Assembly (NCBI RefSeq): GCF_024585165.1
Contig: NZ_CP029008.1
Location: 620,001-684,000, forward strand
Length of the DNA: 64,000 nt
From: Bradyrhizobium sp. WBOS07
GTDB lineage: Bacteria > Pseudomonadota > Alphaproteobacteria > Rhizobiales > Xanthobacteraceae
Direction: 5' to 3'
Numbering within the stretch: position 1 is the stretch's first letter; every line of letters starts with the position of its first letter. Both the position numbers and the translations under genes were made by a program. Below the pieces are notes generated by a model that ran no database searches, had not been told where the DNA came from, and was given only the letters and a program-made list of their open reading frames with translations. This document shows, in pieces, positions 8,514 to 17,199 of the stretch.

Positions 8514-9296
8514 TCAATTTTGCTGCTGGGCCGGCTCCCCACGGGCTGCGTCGATCACGAACTGTGCCAACGCCCGGCCAAGGCAATCATGGACCTGTTT
8601 CGCCAGCTCGGGCCCGCGGGACGGGCTGAACAGGTCGAACTGACCCTGGTCATTCCACTGCCGCATGATCGCGAAGCGATCGAACAGCGGAATGTCGTGC
8701 TCCTGCGCCACCACCCGCATGTTGTCGAGGTAAGGCGGCGCCGAGATCATGGTCTCCGTACGCGGGCTGTATTGCAAGTTCATCAAGACGACGTCAGCCC
8801 CTGCATTTTGCAGCGCAACAACCCCCTCGGTCACCGCGCTACGAAATTCGTCGGGATCGATGGATCGGATAGCATCCACGGTCCCGGTCTGCCAGATCAC
8901 CAAAGTAGGCGCTTTTGCTTCCATCAGCTTAACGAAGGTGGACGCGGTCTCCTCTGCCGTCTTCTTGCTCTGTATTTCTACGGAGACGTGCACCACCTCG
9001 GACGCGGGCAGCTTCTCCTTGAGGATCGCCTCCATTCGCGCCGGATAGGAGCTGCTCTCCGAGGATGGAATCGTGGTCGAGCGGCTGCCGATGACCAGGA
9101 TGTCGAGCGGCTTGCCGGCCTTGAGCGCATCGGCGACCTTTGTCAGCCGGCTTTCGCTGGTGAGCAGATAGGACGGCAGATCACAGGCTGCGGGCGCATT
9201 ATTGGTGGCGGCAGGCACAGCATCGCCCGCGCGCGCCAGGGGCGCGGCGAGGCTACCGCATAGCAGGATCAGGCTCAGGAGAACCTTCGCCTTCAT
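8514..9296 (-). CDS. SGNH-fold protein with degenerate active site
   Basis: 260 aa, signal peptide 1-23. It aligns by eye to the next gene: ILVIGSRSTT (Ser71) replaces block I, LVIWQTGTVDAIR matches LVIWQVGTNAVLR but Val140 replaces the block III Asn, the block II glycines are gone (VSVEIQSKKT), and the Asp-x-x-His of block V is replaced by FSPSRGPEL. So at most the Ser remains, and this is probably a non-catalytic or altered partner. Its ATG overlaps the opgC stop (TGATG), implying translational coupling. Confidence 0.8.
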   Translation of the reverse strand: MKAKVLLSLILLCGSLAAPLARAGDAVPAATNNAPAACDLPSYLLTSESRLTKVADALKAGKPLDILVIGSRSTTIPSSESSSYPARMEAILKEKLPASEVVHVSVEIQSKKTAEETASTFVKLMEAKAPTLVIWQTGTVDAIRSIDPDEFRSAVTEGVVALQNAGADVVLMNLQYSPRTETMISAPPYLDNMRVVAQEHDIPLFDRFAIMRQWNDQGQFDLFSPSRGPELAKQVHDCLGRALAQFVIDAARGEPAQQQN

Positions 9297-10546
9297 CAGC
9301 CCCCTCCCGCCAGATCGGCGTTGCCGACGGCGTTCTTGGTCTTCGTACCGCTCTTGTCAGCCACGCGCTTGTACCACGAAATCACCCAGGCTACGCCCCA
9401 CATGATCAGCACCCCGGAGAGACTAATTAGCGCATGCATGGCCGCGCCGCCGGAGACTTCGGCGAGGATAAAATGGCCAGCAAAGGCCAGGAAGACGCCG
9501 AGGCAGAAGATCTCGAGGGAATGCTGCCCGCATAGAATCAATGGTCGCAGCCAGCGCGATTTCAAGCCCGGCCAGTCCCGGGGCAGGAAGCGCACGGTGA
9601 GCGCCGCCAGCGCCAGGAAATGCGTGAAGCGCAGCACGTCCAGATCGGTCTTGTTGATTGGATACATCCATTGCTCGACCAGCTTCGGCATGAACTGGGA
9701 GAGCTGCGGCACGTACCAGGTCAGCGTCACGTAGAACGACGCGATGAGATAGGCGATCGCCAGCCACATCGTGACCCGTGACGACAGAATGCGCGACATG
9801 CGGCGCGCCCCTCCAAGCGCGCACCATGCACCGAACACGAACAGCAATTGCCAGGCGAAGGGGTTGAAGGCCCAGAAGCCGTTCGGATACGCCGACAGAT
9901 ACAGATCATACTCCCAGGTCACCGCGTAGAGCACGACCGAGAGGGCGAGCGTGACGTCGGGCCGCCATTTCATCGACCACAGGATCAAGGGCAGCGCCAG
10001 CATCAGCACGATATAGAGCGGCAGCACGTCCATGTTAACGGGACGGAAGCGGAGCAGCAGCGCCTGCACGATGGTGACGTCGGGCTGCTTGAGGAAATCC
10101 ATGATCCCCATCTCTTCGGTGTAGAGCGGGTTCTCGAAGCTGGTCGCGACGTAGGAGATCTCGGCGAGGAAGATCGTGAACAGGAAGACGTGGGCGACGT
10201 AGATCTGCCAGACCCGGCGCAGGATGCGCGCGGTGGCGATGACGACGCCGCTCTCCAGCATCGCCCTGCCGTAGACGAAGGCGGCGGTGTAGCCGGAGAT
10301 GAAGATGAAGATCTCGGTGGCGTCGCTGAAGCCGTAATTGCGGATCGTGAACCAGGTCAGCACACTGGGCGGCAGATGGTCGATGAAGATCAGCCACAGC
10401 GCGAGCCCGCGGAACAGGTCGAGCCGGAGCTCGCGTTCGCCGATGGCGGGCAGCGTGATGGCCGGCGCCCTCGCGCGCGGCTTCGCCCCCTCGGATGCGG
10501 CAGTTCCCGTGATCGTCGATCCCGTCACTTGGTCGGCAATGGTCAT
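9296..10546 (-). CDS. opgC: OpgC-type membrane acyltransferase
   Basis: 416 aa with about ten membrane helices. LRLDLFRGLALWLIFIDHLP is the OpgC/acyltransferase-3-like first helix with the conserved His, followed by the SDATEIFIFISGY segment typical of OpgC. OpgC proteins transfer succinyl groups to osmoregulated periplasmic glucans; in bradyrhizobia these are cyclic beta-glucans. The start at 10546 (MTIADQV) is preferred; an in-frame ATG 23 codons upstream is also open. It is first in a coupled operon with two SGNH proteins, which could complete or edit the acylation outside the membrane. Confidence 0.85.
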   Translation of the reverse strand: MTIADQVTGSTITGTAASEGAKPRARAPAITLPAIGERELRLDLFRGLALWLIFIDHLPPSVLTWFTIRNYGFSDATEIFIFISGYTAAFVYGRAMLESGVVIATARILRRVWQIYVAHVFLFTIFLAEISYVATSFENPLYTEEMGIMDFLKQPDVTIVQALLLRFRPVNMDVLPLYIVLMLALPLILWSMKWRPDVTLALSVVLYAVTWEYDLYLSAYPNGFWAFNPFAWQLLFVFGAWCALGGARRMSRILSSRVTMWLAIAYLIASFYVTLTWYVPQLSQFMPKLVEQWMYPINKTDLDVLRFTHFLALAALTVRFLPRDWPGLKSRWLRPLILCGQHSLEIFCLGVFLAFAGHFILAEVSGGAAMHALISLSGVLIMWGVAWVISWYKRVADKSGTKTKNAVGNADLAGGG

Positions 10547-10748
10547 CGGGGCGCAAAAACCTTCCGCAAATCGCGGCGTGTCAAGGAGTGTACCGGTCCG
10601 GTCGTCGCCCCACAAAGCGGCCGGGTGCCATGGGGGTTTGCCGGTGCCTTCCCTGGGGTGTCATTCCCTTCGAATTCTGGCGGGACGATGTCGCCAAAGC
10701 CGTCCGCGGCGTTTGGTTCCGGAGCCGGATTTCGCTATGGTAGCAGCC

Positions 10749-11141
10749 ATGTACCGCGCCGTGACCCGCCACATCGAAGTGACCGTCGAGCCGAACTTTG
10801 TTCCGGAGCAGTCGTCGGCCGATCGCTCCCGCTACTTCTGGTCCTACACCATCGTCATCACCAATTCGGGTGAGGAGACCGTGCAGCTCAAGACGCGGCA
10901 CTGGATCATCACCGACGCCTCCGGCCGCCAGCAGGAGGTGAAGGGCGAGGGCGTGGTCGGCGAGCAGCCGATCCTGGCCCCCGGCGAGCGCTTCGAATAC
11001 ACCTCGGGGGTCCCGCTCTCGACCGCCTCCGGCTTCATGACCGGTCGCTACCAGATGGTCAGCGAAAGCGGCGAGCGCTTCGAGATCGACGTGCCGGCGT
11101 TCTCGCTGGACAGCCCGGACAGCAAGCGCGTGTTGAATTAG
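10749..11141 (+). CDS. apaG: ApaG protein (DUF525)
   Basis: 130 aa. It covers the whole ApaG domain: YFWSYTIVITNSGEETVQL and TRHWIITDASGRQQEVKGEG are hallmark strands of this fibronectin-III-like fold, followed by GVVGEQPILAPGERFEYTSG. Biochemical role poorly known; E. coli apaG lies with ksgA/apaH. Two ATGs compete (10737 and 10749); the second matches the usual MYRAVTR start. Single gene, divergent from opgC. Confidence 0.93.
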   Translation: MYRAVTRHIEVTVEPNFVPEQSSADRSRYFWSYTIVITNSGEETVQLKTRHWIITDASGRQQEVKGEGVVGEQPILAPGERFEYTSGVPLSTASGFMTGRYQMVSESGERFEIDVPAFSLDSPDSKRVLN

Positions 11142-11310
11142 GAGCCCGCCGTGTCCCGGACAAGCCGCAACGCGCAAGCGTTGCGGCGCAGAGCCGGGAC
11201 CCAGGCGACACGGCACGATGCGGCGCCATGGGCCCCGGCTCTGCAGCGCACCGCACCGGACGATGCTTCGCATCGCCGGGGACGCTGCGCTCGCAATGAC
11301 GGAGTATGAG
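11142..11310. repeat. Interspersed repeat, family 4 (copy a)
   Basis: Contains GCAGAGCCGGGACCCAG and GGGCCCCGGCTCTGCAGC as inverted arms, then CCGGACGATGCTTCGCATCG. The same blocks recur in the same order at 40474-40604. Confidence 0.8.
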
Positions 11311-11335
11311 GCGAGAGCTGGTTCTCCAATGACGC

Positions 11336-11440
11336 TGTCATTCCCCGCGAAGGCGGGGAATCCAGTACGCCGCGGCTTCTCGGATTGATCTCTGGCGTCT
11401 CTGGAATACTGGATCGCCCGCTTTCGCGGGCGATGACAGC
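11336..11440. repeat. Interspersed palindromic repeat, family 5
   Basis: Two nested hairpins: CCCCGCGAAGGCGGGG near the left end and GCCCGCTTTCGCGGGC near the right, with outer TGTCAT/ATGACA arms. No gene lies within it. Confidence 0.75.
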
Positions 11441-11444
11441 GCGT

Positions 11445-12110
11445 GTTTGGCGACGGGCATGCCTTTTCGGCCTCGCGGCGCAAATTCGCCCGAGCTTTGC
11501 TTGCGTCTCCACCCTCTAAATCCAAGAGGGCACAGGGAAGGCCGGGTGCTGACAACGCACCCGCGGTCCGCTGCGCAAAATGCACACGCAGAAGAACCGC
11601 ACAGCAGCATACAGGTGGTGCCGATCACTCGGCCTTCCCTGCGCGATGGTCGGACGGCTTATGCCGTGCTCTCCCGGGAGCCGAACTTTCCTTCTGGCCT
11701 CCCTCGCCCCGCGAATTGGATGATGCAGTCCGCCCGGTTGGGCTCGCTCGCACCTCCGCGGAAGCTTGACCGTAGCAACGACGGCCAGGACCACACGGTT
11801 TTGCCGTACGCACGGCCCGCCATGTCGCCGCAGTATTTCCAACACTGTCGACGGAGCCGGAAACTTACAGACGAGACAAAGCCTAGCAGCGCCGTTCGTC
11901 GCACGCGGGGTTCAGGCTCACAGGGACTACCCGCCCTGCCCGTCCCATCTCGTGCCGACGCTGCCGCGTCCACCGCAAGCCCGGCTCGCGATCAAGACGA
12001 CCTCGAGATCGCCCCTCCTGGTTGAGCCGGGATGGACGACACATACGTCATTTCCGAATTTCGGTAAAGTGGAATATTTTTGACGAGCGGGATTGACAGA
12101 GGGCGACACA
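11445..12110. repeat. Gene-free block, probably a long interspersed repeat
   Basis: No convincing coding frame; open frames on both strands are short, Arg/Ser-rich and mutually exclusive. CAGGGAAGGCCG at 11533-11544 is the exact inverse of CGGCCTTCCCTG at 11630-11641, a 12-bp stem with an 85-nt loop. From memory, closely similar text recurs between genes in Bradyrhizobium genomes, which I could not verify. With its neighbours it makes about 1.07 kb without a gene between apaG and the TonB-like gene. Confidence 0.55.
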
Positions 12111-12120
12111 GGCACGGTGC

Positions 12121-12209
12121 GTAGCCCTGATGGAGCGCAGCGCAATCCGGGACGGTGCGAGATGCCGGGCGGGCGGCCCCGGATTACGCTTTCGCTCCAT
12201 CCGGGCTAC
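12121..12209. repeat. Interspersed palindromic repeat, family 2 (copy b)
   Basis: GTAGCCCTGATGGAGCGCAG on the left, CTCCATCCGGGCTAC on the right; compare 4741-4824 and 47657-47758. It touches the 3' end of the TonB-like gene. Confidence 0.9.
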
Positions 12210-12214
12210 AAAAG

Positions 12215-13105
12215 CTAGCTGCCCAGATCCCGCGGGCTGAACGGCAGGTCGAGCACCTTCCATTCCTCGTACAGATTGGCGGGCAGCATCTTGTAAGGTT
12301 GACAGTTCTGAAGCGCGCTCGTTGCGGACTTCACGAGAGCGACCCCTTTTGCCGAGGGCGGGGCTTCGAGCAGGATCGGCTCGCGCGCCAGCGTGCCGTC
12401 GGTCGCGAACACCGTGCGCAGCTTGATGTGAACGTTGTCGGTCGGCGCAAGCCCGGCCGGCAATTTGGCACAGCTGCGCAAATGGCTGCGAAGCGCGGCA
12501 ATGACCTCGGCCGGAAGCTTCGCGGCGATCGAGTCCGTGGCGCCGCCGCCATCGTCCTTGGGGCCGTCTTTCGACAGCGGCAGCGGCAATTCAGGCGGCA
12601 GCCCCAGCATGACGCCGTACCTGACGGTGACGTCAGGCTGCGGCGCCTGATAGGCCGGCGGCGGCGCGGCCTGTGGCTGTGGCGGCGGCATTGGCTGGGC
12701 CTGCGGCTGCGCGTTGGCCTCGCGCGGCTTCGGCGAAGGCTGTTGCTGCGGTTGCTGCGGTTGCTGCTGCGCCGGCCGTTGCGGTTCGGGCGTCGGCGAT
12801 GCGGCCGGCTGCGGGGGCGCAGGCTTCGACGCCTCGGGGGCCTTGTCGGTGACATCCAGCTTCGGCAGCTTCAGATCGGAAAGCGGCTCCGGGGTCTTCT
12901 GCTTGACCTCTTCCTTGACGTTCTCGTCCGCTCTGGCCTCCTCCTGCTTCACCTCCTCGGGCGTGACGATGTCCACCGTGACGGTTTCGGGCGGCGTCGC
13001 GCGGAACGGATGGACTTCGCTGATCAGAATGATCAGCGCCACCAGCGTCAGATGGGCGATCGCCGACGCAGCAACGTCCGTCCGTATGATTGTCCGCAGT
13101 TCCAT
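12215..13105 (-). CDS. TonB/TolA-like periplasmic protein
   Basis: 296 aa. One N-terminal membrane anchor (about 14-31, SAIAHLTLVALIILI), an acidic/Lys segment, then a long Pro/Gln/Ala linker (about 90-160) that would span the periplasm, and a folded C-terminal domain from about 185 with two Cys (SCAKLP, NCQPYK), resembling TonB/TolA C-terminal domains. Such proteins transmit inner-membrane energy to outer-membrane partners. No exbB/exbD, tolQ/tolR or receptor gene is nearby, so the complex it serves is unknown. Confidence 0.75.
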   Translation of the reverse strand: MELRTIIRTDVAASAIAHLTLVALIILISEVHPFRATPPETVTVDIVTPEEVKQEEARADENVKEEVKQKTPEPLSDLKLPKLDVTDKAPEASKPAPPQPAASPTPEPQRPAQQQPQQPQQQPSPKPREANAQPQAQPMPPPQPQAAPPPAYQAPQPDVTVRYGVMLGLPPELPLPLSKDGPKDDGGGATDSIAAKLPAEVIAALRSHLRSCAKLPAGLAPTDNVHIKLRTVFATDGTLAREPILLEAPPSAKGVALVKSATSALQNCQPYKMLPANLYEEWKVLDLPFSPRDLGS

Positions 13106-13154
13106 CGCCAGATCTTGGATTGCCGCCCTGCTGTTAGCATACCGCGGTCTCCCC

Positions 13155-13973
13155 TCAATCCCATTTCGGGGCGAAGCCGAAGTCGGTCAGGCGGCCCTTC
13201 GGGCTGGCGAGCGCGGCGATCTGGCTCATCTCGTCGTCCGACAGTTCGAAATCGAAGATCTCGATGTTTTCGGACAGGCGCTCGATGCGCGAGGTGCGCG
13301 GGATCGCAGCGACATTCTGTTGCACCAGCCAGCGCAGGCAGACCTGCGCCGGCGTCTTGTGGTGGGCGCGCCCGATCTCGGCCAGCGTCTGGTCGGTCTT
13401 GATGCGCCCCTTGGCGATCGGGCTGTAGGCGACCAGGGCAAGGCCATGCTGGTCGCAGGCCGCCCTCACCTTCGCCTGGTCGAGATAAGGGTGGAATTCG
13501 ACCTGGTTGCAGACGAGCGGCTCGGGCGAGGCCGCCACAGCCTGTTCGATCAGCGCCACCGTGAAATTGGAGACGCCGATGTGGCGGGTCAGGCCCATCG
13601 TCTTCGCATGCGACAGCGCGCCGAGCGTCTCTGCCAGCGGCACGTGCGAATTGGGCCAGTGCAGCAGCAACAGATCGACGGAGGGAAGCCGCAAGCGCGC
13701 CAGGCTCTCCTTGACCGAGCGCTCGAGATCGTGAGGCGCGAAATGGTTGGTCCAGACCTTGGTGGTGAGGAAGACGTCGTCGCGCCGCACGCCCGAGGCG
13801 CGCAGGCCGTCGCCGATCTCCCGTTCATTGTCATAGACCTGCGCGGTGTCGATGTGGCGATAGCCGAGCCGCAACGCCTGCTCGACCACGCGCGCGGCAA
13901 GCCTTCCACTCAGCTCCCAGGTCCCGAGCCCGATTGCCGGGATTCGTGCGCCATTGGCCTCGACGAACAGCAT
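13155..13973 (-). CDS. Aldo/keto reductase
   Basis: 272 aa, complete AKR barrel. The catalytic tetrad is Asp42 and Tyr47 (DTAQVYDNE), Lys72 (TTKVW) and His105 (LHWP). The NADPH-binding end has IPRTSRIERLSENI. It resembles bacterial 2,5-diketo-gluconate or methylglyoxal reductases and would reduce aldehydes or ketones with NADPH. It follows the TonB-like gene on the same strand after a gap of about 50 bp, without evident functional link. Confidence 0.92.
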   Translation of the reverse strand: MLFVEANGARIPAIGLGTWELSGRLAARVVEQALRLGYRHIDTAQVYDNEREIGDGLRASGVRRDDVFLTTKVWTNHFAPHDLERSVKESLARLRLPSVDLLLLHWPNSHVPLAETLGALSHAKTMGLTRHIGVSNFTVALIEQAVAASPEPLVCNQVEFHPYLDQAKVRAACDQHGLALVAYSPIAKGRIKTDQTLAEIGRAHHKTPAQVCLRWLVQQNVAAIPRTSRIERLSENIEIFDFELSDDEMSQIAALASPKGRLTDFGFAPKWD

Positions 13974-14135
13974 GAGGATTCCTCTTCAGTTGCGGCAGCC
14001 CCAAACGCCATCAGAGGCCATTATGGACCCGGCCCAGGACGCTGCCAACGGAAGCCGTGGCAGTTCGGCGGGATATTTGGCGCAACACTAACGGGAGGTT
14101 CGCGTCAACGCTGGTCGGTCCGTCAGGCCGTCACG

Positions 14136-14447
14136 TCAGGCTTTGGCAAGCGCCTGAAATACCGTTTCCGGGGCGTGCGCGATCACCGCGAGCAGCGCGC
14201 GGGCCGGCCCCCGCGGAGCCCGCTTGCCCTGCTCCCAGTTGCGGATGGTCTCGACGGGAACGCCGAGCTTGGCGGCGAACTCCATCTGGGTCAGGCAGGC
14301 GCGGCGGCGCAAATCGCGCACCGCGAGCGAAGAGGTGTCGGCGGGCGCGGCTGGGGTCGTGGGCTCGACCGCAGACGGCTGGACCGGAAATTCCTGTCCG
14401 TCCCGCAACTCGACGACCCGTCCGTCCGCCTTCAGCCGCAACCGCAT
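14136..14447 (-). CDS. Helix-turn-helix (Xre/NadS-like) regulator
   Basis: 103 aa. An N-terminal beta segment (RLRLKADGRVVELRDGQEF) and a Pro/Ala linker lead to an Xre-type HTH (about 48-100: RRRACLTQMEFAAKLGVPVE, then IRNWEQGKRAPRGPARALL). The WEQGKRAP signature is typical of NadS-type antitoxin-like regulators. No toxin gene sits beside it, so it is either an orphan antitoxin-like regulator or a plain repressor. Confidence 0.85.
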   Translation of the reverse strand: MRLRLKADGRVVELRDGQEFPVQPSAVEPTTPAAPADTSSLAVRDLRRRACLTQMEFAAKLGVPVETIRNWEQGKRAPRGPARALLAVIAHAPETVFQALAKA

Positions 14448-14509
14448 GTCCAGTCCCCCAAGCGCCGGCGATGATGCGGCAGGTCGCTTAAGTTCGGATT
14501 AAAGATGAT

Positions 14510-14562
14510 GGCGCGCCCCGGACGCTGCGCAGCAGCGCTAAGCGCCGCAGCGCGGCCGGGAC
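14510..14562. repeat. Short inverted repeat related to the GC-rich repeat families
   Basis: GCGCCCCGGACGCTGCGC and a matching GCAGCGCGGCCGGGAC flank a short loop. It precedes repeat family 1 copy b in the same intergenic gap. Confidence 0.55.
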
Positions 14563-14593
14563 ACAAGAGTGAGGGCACCCGCGCTGCCTACTC

Positions 14594-14681
14594 CGTCATT
14601 GCGAGGAGCTCTTGCGACGAAGCAATCCAGACTGCCCCCGCGGGAGAGACTCTGGATTGCTTCGCTGCGCTCGCAATGACG
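14594..14681. repeat. Interspersed palindromic repeat, family 1 (copy b)
   Basis: Second copy of the 407-494 element: the outer CGTCATTGCGAGGAGCTCTT arm and the GCTGCGCTCGCAATGACG arm are identical; the centres differ. Confidence 0.9.
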
Positions 14682-14708
14682 TGGAGAGAGCGGGGCTCAA
14701 ACCGCCCC

Positions 14709-16130
14709 CTATCTCAACCCGAACCAGAGCGTTGCGATGCCGAGGAAGGAGAAGAAGCCGACGACGTCGGTCACCGTGGTGACGAAGGTGCCGGAGGCCA
14801 CCGCCGGATCGGCCCTGACACGTTCGAGCGCCATCGGGATCAGGATGCCGCCGAGCGCGCCGGCGATGAGGTTGCAGACCATCGCAAGGCCGATGACGAT
14901 GCCAAGGCCCGGAAGCTTGAACCAGGCCACCGCGGCGATGCCCGTGATCACCGCGAAGGCGAGGCCGTTGACGAGGCCGACGAGGGCCTCGCGCATCACC
15001 ACGCGCCAGGCATTGGAGGCGCCGAGCTCGCGCGTCGCCAGCGCGCGCACCGCCACCGTCATGGTCTGGGTGGCGGCATTGCCGCCCTGGCTCGCCACGA
15101 TCGGTGCCAGCACGGCGAGCGCCACCATCTTCTCGAGCTGGCCCTCGAACAGGCCGAGCACGGAGGACGCCAGGAACGCGGTGGCAAGATTGACCAGCAG
15201 CCAGTTGAAACGGGCGCGGGCGATGGTGAGGAACGTGTCCGACAGCTCTTCGTCGCTGGTGACGCCGCCGAGCGCCTTGAGGTCCTCGTCGGCCTCCTCC
15301 TCGATGACGTCGACGACGTCGTCGACGGTGATGACGCCGACCAGGCGATCCTGGGTGTCGAGCACGGGGGCTGCGACCAGATTGTACTTGCCGAACATGC
15401 GCGCAACCTCTTCCTGGTCCTCCAGGACGGAGACGCGGCGGCGATCCTCGTCGGTCAGCTCGGTCAGCGCGATCGGCCGGCGCGCCCGCAACAGCACGTC
15501 GAGGGGGACTGCGCCCTGCCAATGCTGGTCCTTGTCGACGACATAGATCTCGTAGAAGCGGTCGGGCAGATCAGGCGTCTCGCGCATGTAGTCGATCGCC
15601 TGGCCCACGGTGAAATCCTGGGGCACCGCGATGAACTCGGTCTGCATGCGGCGGCCGGCGGAGTTCTCCGGATAGAGCAGGCTGCGCTCGAGCGCGACGC
15701 GCTCCTTCAGCGGCAGCTTCTCGAGGATCTCCTCCTGGTCCGCGGCATCGAGGGTTTCCAGCAGCTCGACCGCGTCGTCGGATTCGAGCTCGCGGACGCC
15801 CTCGGCAACCGTCTCCGGCGGCAGCTCGTCCAGGATCTCCTCGCGGACGGCCTCGTCGACCTCGTTCAGCGCGGAGAAGTCGAAGTCGGCCCCGGTGAGC
15901 TCGACCAGGCGGACACGGTCGTCGGGCTCCAGGGCGCCGATCAGATCGCCGAGATCGGCCTCGTGCAGCTCGGCGACGCAGGCGCGCAGCGATGCGCTGT
16001 CGCCGGCCTCGATGGCCCGGGCAATCTCTTCGACGAATTCGTGCCTGATATCGCCATCTTCATTGCGCATCGGCACGTGGTCGAGTACCGAATCCGCAGC
16101 GGGCGGGGCAACGTCCATATGTTCATCCAT
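14709..16130 (-). CDS. mgtE: Magnesium transporter MgtE
   Basis: 473 aa. An N-terminal acidic superhelical domain (about 25-150), a CBS pair (about 155-285, with the YNLVAAPVLDTQDRLVGVIT core) and five C-terminal membrane helices (about 305-473) including the pore signature APIVASQGGNAATQTMTV. It is a Mg2+ channel gated by cytoplasmic Mg2+ through the CBS and N domains. The start at 16130 (MDEHMDV) is taken rather than a start 30 codons upstream, which would overlap the divergent deacetylase gene. Confidence 0.93.
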   Translation of the reverse strand: MDEHMDVAPPAADSVLDHVPMRNEDGDIRHEFVEEIARAIEAGDSASLRACVAELHEADLGDLIGALEPDDRVRLVELTGADFDFSALNEVDEAVREEILDELPPETVAEGVRELESDDAVELLETLDAADQEEILEKLPLKERVALERSLLYPENSAGRRMQTEFIAVPQDFTVGQAIDYMRETPDLPDRFYEIYVVDKDQHWQGAVPLDVLLRARRPIALTELTDEDRRRVSVLEDQEEVARMFGKYNLVAAPVLDTQDRLVGVITVDDVVDVIEEEADEDLKALGGVTSDEELSDTFLTIARARFNWLLVNLATAFLASSVLGLFEGQLEKMVALAVLAPIVASQGGNAATQTMTVAVRALATRELGASNAWRVVMREALVGLVNGLAFAVITGIAAVAWFKLPGLGIVIGLAMVCNLIAGALGGILIPMALERVRADPAVASGTFVTTVTDVVGFFSFLGIATLWFGLR

Positions 16131-16213
16131 GGCGCGCCTCGCCGGTTGACAGGTTGGAACCAGTGGTCTGAGCTGATGGTTCAGGCAATACCCACAAGGC
16201 AACTGCGAGCGCA

Positions 16214-17020
16214 ATGACAAAGATGCTTCGACTGAGGTGGACTTCGATGTCGCTCGGCGCGGCCGTTGCGGCGCTCGCCGGCATCGCTGCGGCTGATGCC
16301 GCCGAGTGCCCGCGCAAGGACGCGCTCGGCACCTCCCGCGTGCTGAGCGTCGATGCCAGGACGACGCCGCGCGTGGGCCTGAAGAGCTTTCCGAAGACGC
16401 TGCAGCTGGCCGATCGCGAGGTCGTGCTGACCTTCGACGACGGACCGTTCCCGCCGACGACGTCGAAAGTGCTGGCGGCCCTGGCGCAGGAGTGCGTGCG
16501 CGCGACCTTCTTCCTGATCGGCCAGCATGCCGCCGAATATCCCGACATGGTCAAGCGCATCGCCCGCGAGGGCCACACCGTCGGCCATCACTCCTTCTCG
16601 CATCCATTTATGGGGCGTATTCCGTTCGAGAAGGCCGTGGCTGACATCGACCGGGGCATCGCCGCAGACGAAATGGCGCTGCGCGGAGTTTCGACGACCA
16701 CACCTTCGACGCCGTTCTTCCGCTTTCCCTATTTCGAGTCGACCCAGGCACAGCTCGACCTGCTTCAGTCGCGCGGGATCGTTGTGTTCGGGGCCGATCT
16801 GTGGGCCAGCGACTGGGAGGAGATGACGCCGGAGCAGCAATTGAAGCTCGTCACCGAACGTCTCGCCGCGAGCGGCAAGGGCATCATCCTGTTCCATGAC
16901 AACAAGACACGCACGGCCGCAATGATGCCGGCCTTCCTGCGATATCTGCGCGAGAACGGCTACCGGATCGTGCATATCGTACCATCGGGCACGCCACAGA
17001 AGAGCGCCGATGCGCGCTGA
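16214..17020 (+). CDS. Secreted polysaccharide deacetylase (CE4)
   Basis: 268 aa. Signal peptide about 1-30. NodB-homology domain with motif 1 TFDDGP at 73-78 (catalytic base and metal Asp), motif 2 HTVGHHSFSH at 121-130 (metal His) and motif 3 FFRFPYFE. It removes acetyl groups from N-acetylated glycans, either peptidoglycan or an exopolysaccharide. It shares an unusual N-terminal stretch (CP..DALGTSR) with the next gene, so the two are tandem paralogues about 180 bp apart. Confidence 0.9.
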   Translation: MTKMLRLRWTSMSLGAAVAALAGIAAADAAECPRKDALGTSRVLSVDARTTPRVGLKSFPKTLQLADREVVLTFDDGPFPPTTSKVLAALAQECVRATFFLIGQHAAEYPDMVKRIAREGHTVGHHSFSHPFMGRIPFEKAVADIDRGIAADEMALRGVSTTTPSTPFFRFPYFESTQAQLDLLQSRGIVVFGADLWASDWEEMTPEQQLKLVTERLAASGKGIILFHDNKTRTAAMMPAFLRYLRENGYRIVHIVPSGTPQKSADAR

Positions 17021-17199
17021 TGCCGGAATGTCACGCTGGCGCAAAATGGGGTGATTTGGGTCCTATTAACACTCTGTTCATGCTACCCCCTGAAAATGGA
17101 TGAGGACGTCGCCATGGGAAGGGTTCTTCGCGCCTGAACCGTTTCCTGCCGTCTCCGACCTACTATGGCGGCCATCGCGGATGAGGGCAGACGGGGTTC

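Noticed and set aside
11447..12025. 192-aa plus-strand ORF in the repeat block
   Set aside because: Ser/Arg/Pro-rich, no fold-like pattern, competing frames equally open on both strands.
14505..16217. 570-aa plus-strand ORF
   Set aside because: Antisense shadow of mgtE.
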